In this document: piece by piece, positions 61,409 through 64,000 of the stretch
Layout: the number at the start of each line of letters is the position of its first letter
Numbering within the stretch: position 1 is the stretch's first letter
DNA from: Nocardia rhamnosiphila NBRC 108938
GTDB taxonomy: Bacteria > Actinomycetota > Actinomycetes > Mycobacteriales > Mycobacteriaceae
DNA: 64,000 nucleotides
Assembly: GCF_000720425.1 (NCBI RefSeq)
Contig: NZ_JOAJ01000001.1
Coordinates: 558,001-622,000 of the forward strand
Direction of reading: 5' to 3'
Program-made: the position numbers and the translations under genes
Notes under the pieces: model-generated
Seen by the model: only the letters and a program-made list of their open reading frames with translations
Databases searched by the model: none
Told to the model about the DNA's origin: nothing

Positions 61409-63039
61409 GCTATGTGATCACCCAGAACTGCTGCAACGACGCGACCTGCGTGGCGGTCTGCCCGGTGGACTGTATCCACCCCACGCCCGGTGAACGTGAG
61501 TACCACACCACCGAGATGCTCTACATCGATCCGGATACCTGTATCGACTGCGGTGCCTGCGCCGATGTGTGCCCGGTGGACGCCATCGCCGCCGCGGACT
61601 CGCTGCGCCCCGACCAGCAGCCGTACCGCGACTTGACCGCGGAGTACTTCGCCCGTCATCCGCGTACGGCGGCACCGGGCGCCCACGTCCAGCCGCTACC
61701 GCTGTCCCTGGCGACCGCCGGCCGCGACGACGCGGCACCGCTGTGGGTGGCCGTGGTCGGTTCCGGCCCGTCCGCGTTCTATGCCGCGGAGGAACTGCTG
61801 GCCCGCCGCGATATCGCCGCCGATGTGACTGTGCTGGAACGGCTGCCGGTGGCCGGTGGCCTGGTGCGGTTCGGCGTCGCACCCGATCACTGGCGCACCA
61901 AGACCGTCGACCGGGTGTTCGCCCGCACCGCCCGCCGGGATGGATTCACCATGCACCTCGGTATCGAGGTCGGGCGGGATGTGACCGTGGCCGAGCTGCT
62001 GGAGCACCACCACGCCGTCATCCACGCCTCCGGTGCCGCCGGGGACCGCCGGCTCGGTATTCCCGGCGAGGACCTGCCGGGAAGCCATTCCGCACGCGAG
62101 TTCGTGGCCTGGTACAACGGCCACCCCGACCATGCGGACCGCACCTTCGACCTGTCGGCCCGCCGCGCGGTGGTGATCGGTACCGGCAATGTCGCCCTGG
62201 ATATCGCACGCATCCTGGTCACGGACAACGCGACGCTGGCCGCCACCGATATGGCCGATCACGCCCTGACGGCGCTGGCGGACAGTGCGGTGGACGAGGT
62301 GGTCGTACTCGGCCGGCGCGGTCCCGAGTCCGCGGCCTGTACGACTCCCGAACTGCTGGCGCTGGATTCGCTGCCGGGGGTCGATGTCCTGGTGGACGGT
62401 CCGGTCGCCGTGACAGCAGGCGATCCGATGAAGACCCGGGTGCTGGCCGAGTACGCCCGGCGGCGGCCGAAGCCGGGAAACAAGCGGATCGTGCTGCGGT
62501 TCGGGTACACGCCGGTATCGGTGGACGGCGTCGAGCGCGCCGAGGCGCTGGGCGTACGCGGCACGGAAACCGGGGTGAGCGAAACGATCCCGTGCGGGCT
62601 GGTGATCCGAGCCGTCGGTTACCGGGGGCTGCCGATCGCCGGTCTCCCGTTCGACGAGACCACCGGGACGGTGACGCATGCGGCGGGTCGCGTGATCGAT
62701 CCGAACAGCGGCGAACCGGTCCCCGGCCAATACGTGGCCGGCTGGATCAAGCGCGGCGCGACCGGTGTCATCGGAACCAACCGGCATTGCGCCGCGGAAA
62801 CGGTCGCGGCGCTGGTCGAGGATCACCGGCACGGCCGGCTGCCCGCCCCGGTGGCGGGCACCGCGGAGTTCGCGGGACTGCTTCGCGAACGGTGCCCGGA
62901 GGCGTTGAGCGGTGCGGACTGGCGGGCGATCGACCGATACGAGCGCCGGCGTGGGCAGGAGTCGGGACGGCCCCGGGTCAAGATCGTCGATCGCGTGCAG
63001 GCCGCGCTGGTCGCCGCCGCCGACCGCGGCGAGCGGTGA
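61405..63039 (+). CDS. ferredoxin/FAD-dependent NADP reductase (FprB-like)
   Basis: This 544-aa fusion has an N-terminal 7Fe-type ferredoxin domain (Cys9/10, Cys15, Cys19, Cys23 and Cys46, Cys49, Cys52, Cys56-Pro) followed by a flavin reductase of the adrenodoxin-reductase group. FAD motif GSGPSA at about 119-124, GVAPDH, and NADP motif GTGNVALDIARIL are visible. It matches mycobacterial FprB in layout. It passes electrons between NADPH and iron-sulfur acceptors and is probably the redox partner of the flanking molybdopterin enzymes. Confidence 0.92.
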   Translation: MSYVITQNCCNDATCVAVCPVDCIHPTPGEREYHTTEMLYIDPDTCIDCGACADVCPVDAIAAADSLRPDQQPYRDLTAEYFARHPRTAAPGAHVQPLPLSLATAGRDDAAPLWVAVVGSGPSAFYAAEELLARRDIAADVTVLERLPVAGGLVRFGVAPDHWRTKTVDRVFARTARRDGFTMHLGIEVGRDVTVAELLEHHHAVIHASGAAGDRRLGIPGEDLPGSHSAREFVAWYNGHPDHADRTFDLSARRAVVIGTGNVALDIARILVTDNATLAATDMADHALTALADSAVDEVVVLGRRGPESAACTTPELLALDSLPGVDVLVDGPVAVTAGDPMKTRVLAEYARRRPKPGNKRIVLRFGYTPVSVDGVERAEALGVRGTETGVSETIPCGLVIRAVGYRGLPIAGLPFDETTGTVTHAAGRVIDPNSGEPVPGQYVAGWIKRGATGVIGTNRHCAAETVAALVEDHRHGRLPAPVAGTAEFAGLLRERCPEALSGADWRAIDRYERRRGQESGRPRVKIVDRVQAALVAAADRGER

Positions 63040-63043
63040 ACCC

Positions 63044-64000
63044 GTGGCCGCCGATCAGATCCACACCTTCTGCCGTATCTGCGAACCGGGCTGCGGCCTG
63101 CTCGCCGAGGTGCACGACGGTAAGGTCACCCGACTGCGTCCCGACGCCGAACACCCGGTGCACAAAGGGTTCTGCTGTCACAAAGGCGTGCACTACCTCC
63201 AGGTGCACGACGACCCCGACCGCCTCGATCGTCCGCTGAAACGCAGCGCCGGCTCCGGCGAATTCGAGCCGGTCGAATGGGATGTCGCGGTGGGCGAGAT
63301 CGCGGCCCGCGTACAGCAGCTGCGAAAACGCCACGGCCGCAACGCTCTCGCCGTCTATCAGGGCAATCCCTCCGCGTTCAACGGCGCCTACTACGCGAAT
63401 GCCGCCCGGATCGCGCGCGGTTTCGATACCCGGATGCGGTTCAGCGCCGGAACTCAGGACACGTCCGCCAAATACGCCGCCAGCGAAGCCGTCTACGGCG
63501 CCGCGATGGCCCATCCGATTCCCGATCTGCTGCACACCCACTACTTTCTGTGCCTCGGCAGCAACCCGGCAGTGTCCCATATGACCCTGCTGCACATCTC
63601 GGATCCGATGGCCAAGATCCGGGCCGTGCGGGCGCGCGGCGGGACCGTGCTCTTCGTCAACCCGCGCCGCATCGAATCCTCGGCCCCGGACACCGGTGAC
63701 GTCCTGCAGATCGTGCCGGATACCGATTTCTTCTTCCTCGCCGCGCTGCTGCACGAGATCGTCTTCCGGATCGGCTACGACCACGGCGCCGTCGCCCGGC
63801 ATGCCCGCAATATCGACGGCCTGCTCGACTTCGTCCGCCGCTACCCGCCCGACCGGGTCGCCGGCGTGACCGGTATCGACGCGGCGGTGATCCGCCGGGT
63901 CGCCGACGACCTCTGCGCCGCCCCCAGCGCCAGCGTCTACATGGCGACCGGCGTCAATCAGGGCCGGCTGGGCGCGCCGGCGTACTGGATGCTCACCATG
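63044..64000 (+). CDS. molybdopterin oxidoreductase, third copy, partial
   Basis: This is the N-terminal 319 codons of a third DMSO-reductase-family enzyme, cut by the right edge. The 4Fe-4S site Cys10, Cys13, Cys17 and Cys45-HKG is present, with LGSNPAVSHMTLLHISDP, LFVNPRRIESSAPDTGDVLQ and VYMATGVNQGRLGAPAYWML. It is closer in style to formate dehydrogenase or nitrate reductase-like proteins than the two preceding copies but shares the series arrangement. GTG at 63044 lies 4 bases after the reductase stop. Confidence 0.88.
   Translation, partial: MAADQIHTFCRICEPGCGLLAEVHDGKVTRLRPDAEHPVHKGFCCHKGVHYLQVHDDPDRLDRPLKRSAGSGEFEPVEWDVAVGEIAARVQQLRKRHGRNALAVYQGNPSAFNGAYYANAARIARGFDTRMRFSAGTQDTSAKYAASEAVYGAAMAHPIPDLLHTHYFLCLGSNPAVSHMTLLHISDPMAKIRAVRARGGTVLFVNPRRIESSAPDTGDVLQIVPDTDFFFLAALLHEIVFRIGYDHGAVARHARNIDGLLDFVRRYPPDRVAGVTGIDAAVIRRVADDLCAAPSASVYMATGVNQGRLGAPAYWMLTM

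Overview
The window is a high-GC actinobacterial chromosome segment with a Nocardia-like character. Third codon positions are almost always G or C, GTG starts are common, there are many TetR and MerR regulators, a LexA box of the actinobacterial type, and several large acyl-CoA catabolic clusters. No rRNA, tRNA, CRISPR array, transposase or integrase was seen.

Layout. 0-7 kb holds a truncated alpha/beta hydrolase, an MFS exporter, a secreted propeller-like protein, a YdcF-type membrane protein, an NTF2-like protein and a divergent SDR/MerR pair. 7-18 kb is an uptake-plus-oxidation island built around a divergent promoter at 12.6-12.7 kb. Leftward run an old-yellow-enzyme type reductase, a solute-binding lipoprotein, an SDR and a KstD/fumarate-reductase-like flavoprotein. 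Rightward run a second, paralogous binding lipoprotein, an SDR, an ABC ATPase, a double-domain permease and another SDR. 18-21 kb has an NmrA-like reductase and a small island with a divergent pair: a protein carrying a caspase-like His/Cys motif and a type VII secretion-associated family protein.

21-34 kb is a leftward acyl-CoA degradation cluster: three acyl-CoA dehydrogenases, a crotonase, a DUF35 plus SCP2-thiolase pair, an APH-like kinase, two SDRs, a zinc alcohol dehydrogenase, an acyl-CoA ligase, a TetR regulator, an EthD protein and an MBL hydrolase. Two NTF2-like proteins and an MDR reductase run the other way. 36-42 kb holds a MerR regulator and a gene set resembling the mycobacterial mymA operon (flavin monooxygenase, ferritin-like protein, SDR, LipR-like esterase). 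42-48 kb has a secreted neutral ceramidase, an SOS-controlled DNA polymerase IV, and an XRE regulator divergent from an aldo/keto reductase. 48-64 kb is a second catabolic block: P450 and ferredoxin, TetR, Rieske oxygenase, crotonase, hotdog thioesterase, CoA-transferase, acyl-CoA ligase, then three tandem molybdopterin oxidoreductases with a ferredoxin/FAD reductase. The second molybdopterin gene is split by an apparent one-base frameshift and the third runs off the right edge.

How it fits together. A recurring palindrome of the type TGAACT-N-AGTTCA lies at promoters of both the 12.6 kb divergon and the 22-34 kb acyl-CoA cluster. The two may therefore form one regulon in which the ABC system imports a cyclic or branched compound, the SDR/flavoenzymes oxidise it, and the CoA cluster shortens its acid side chain. 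The substrate cannot be read from sequence. Two reductase genes (at 6.6 and 19.2 kb) share an exact MerR-type leaderless promoter layout.
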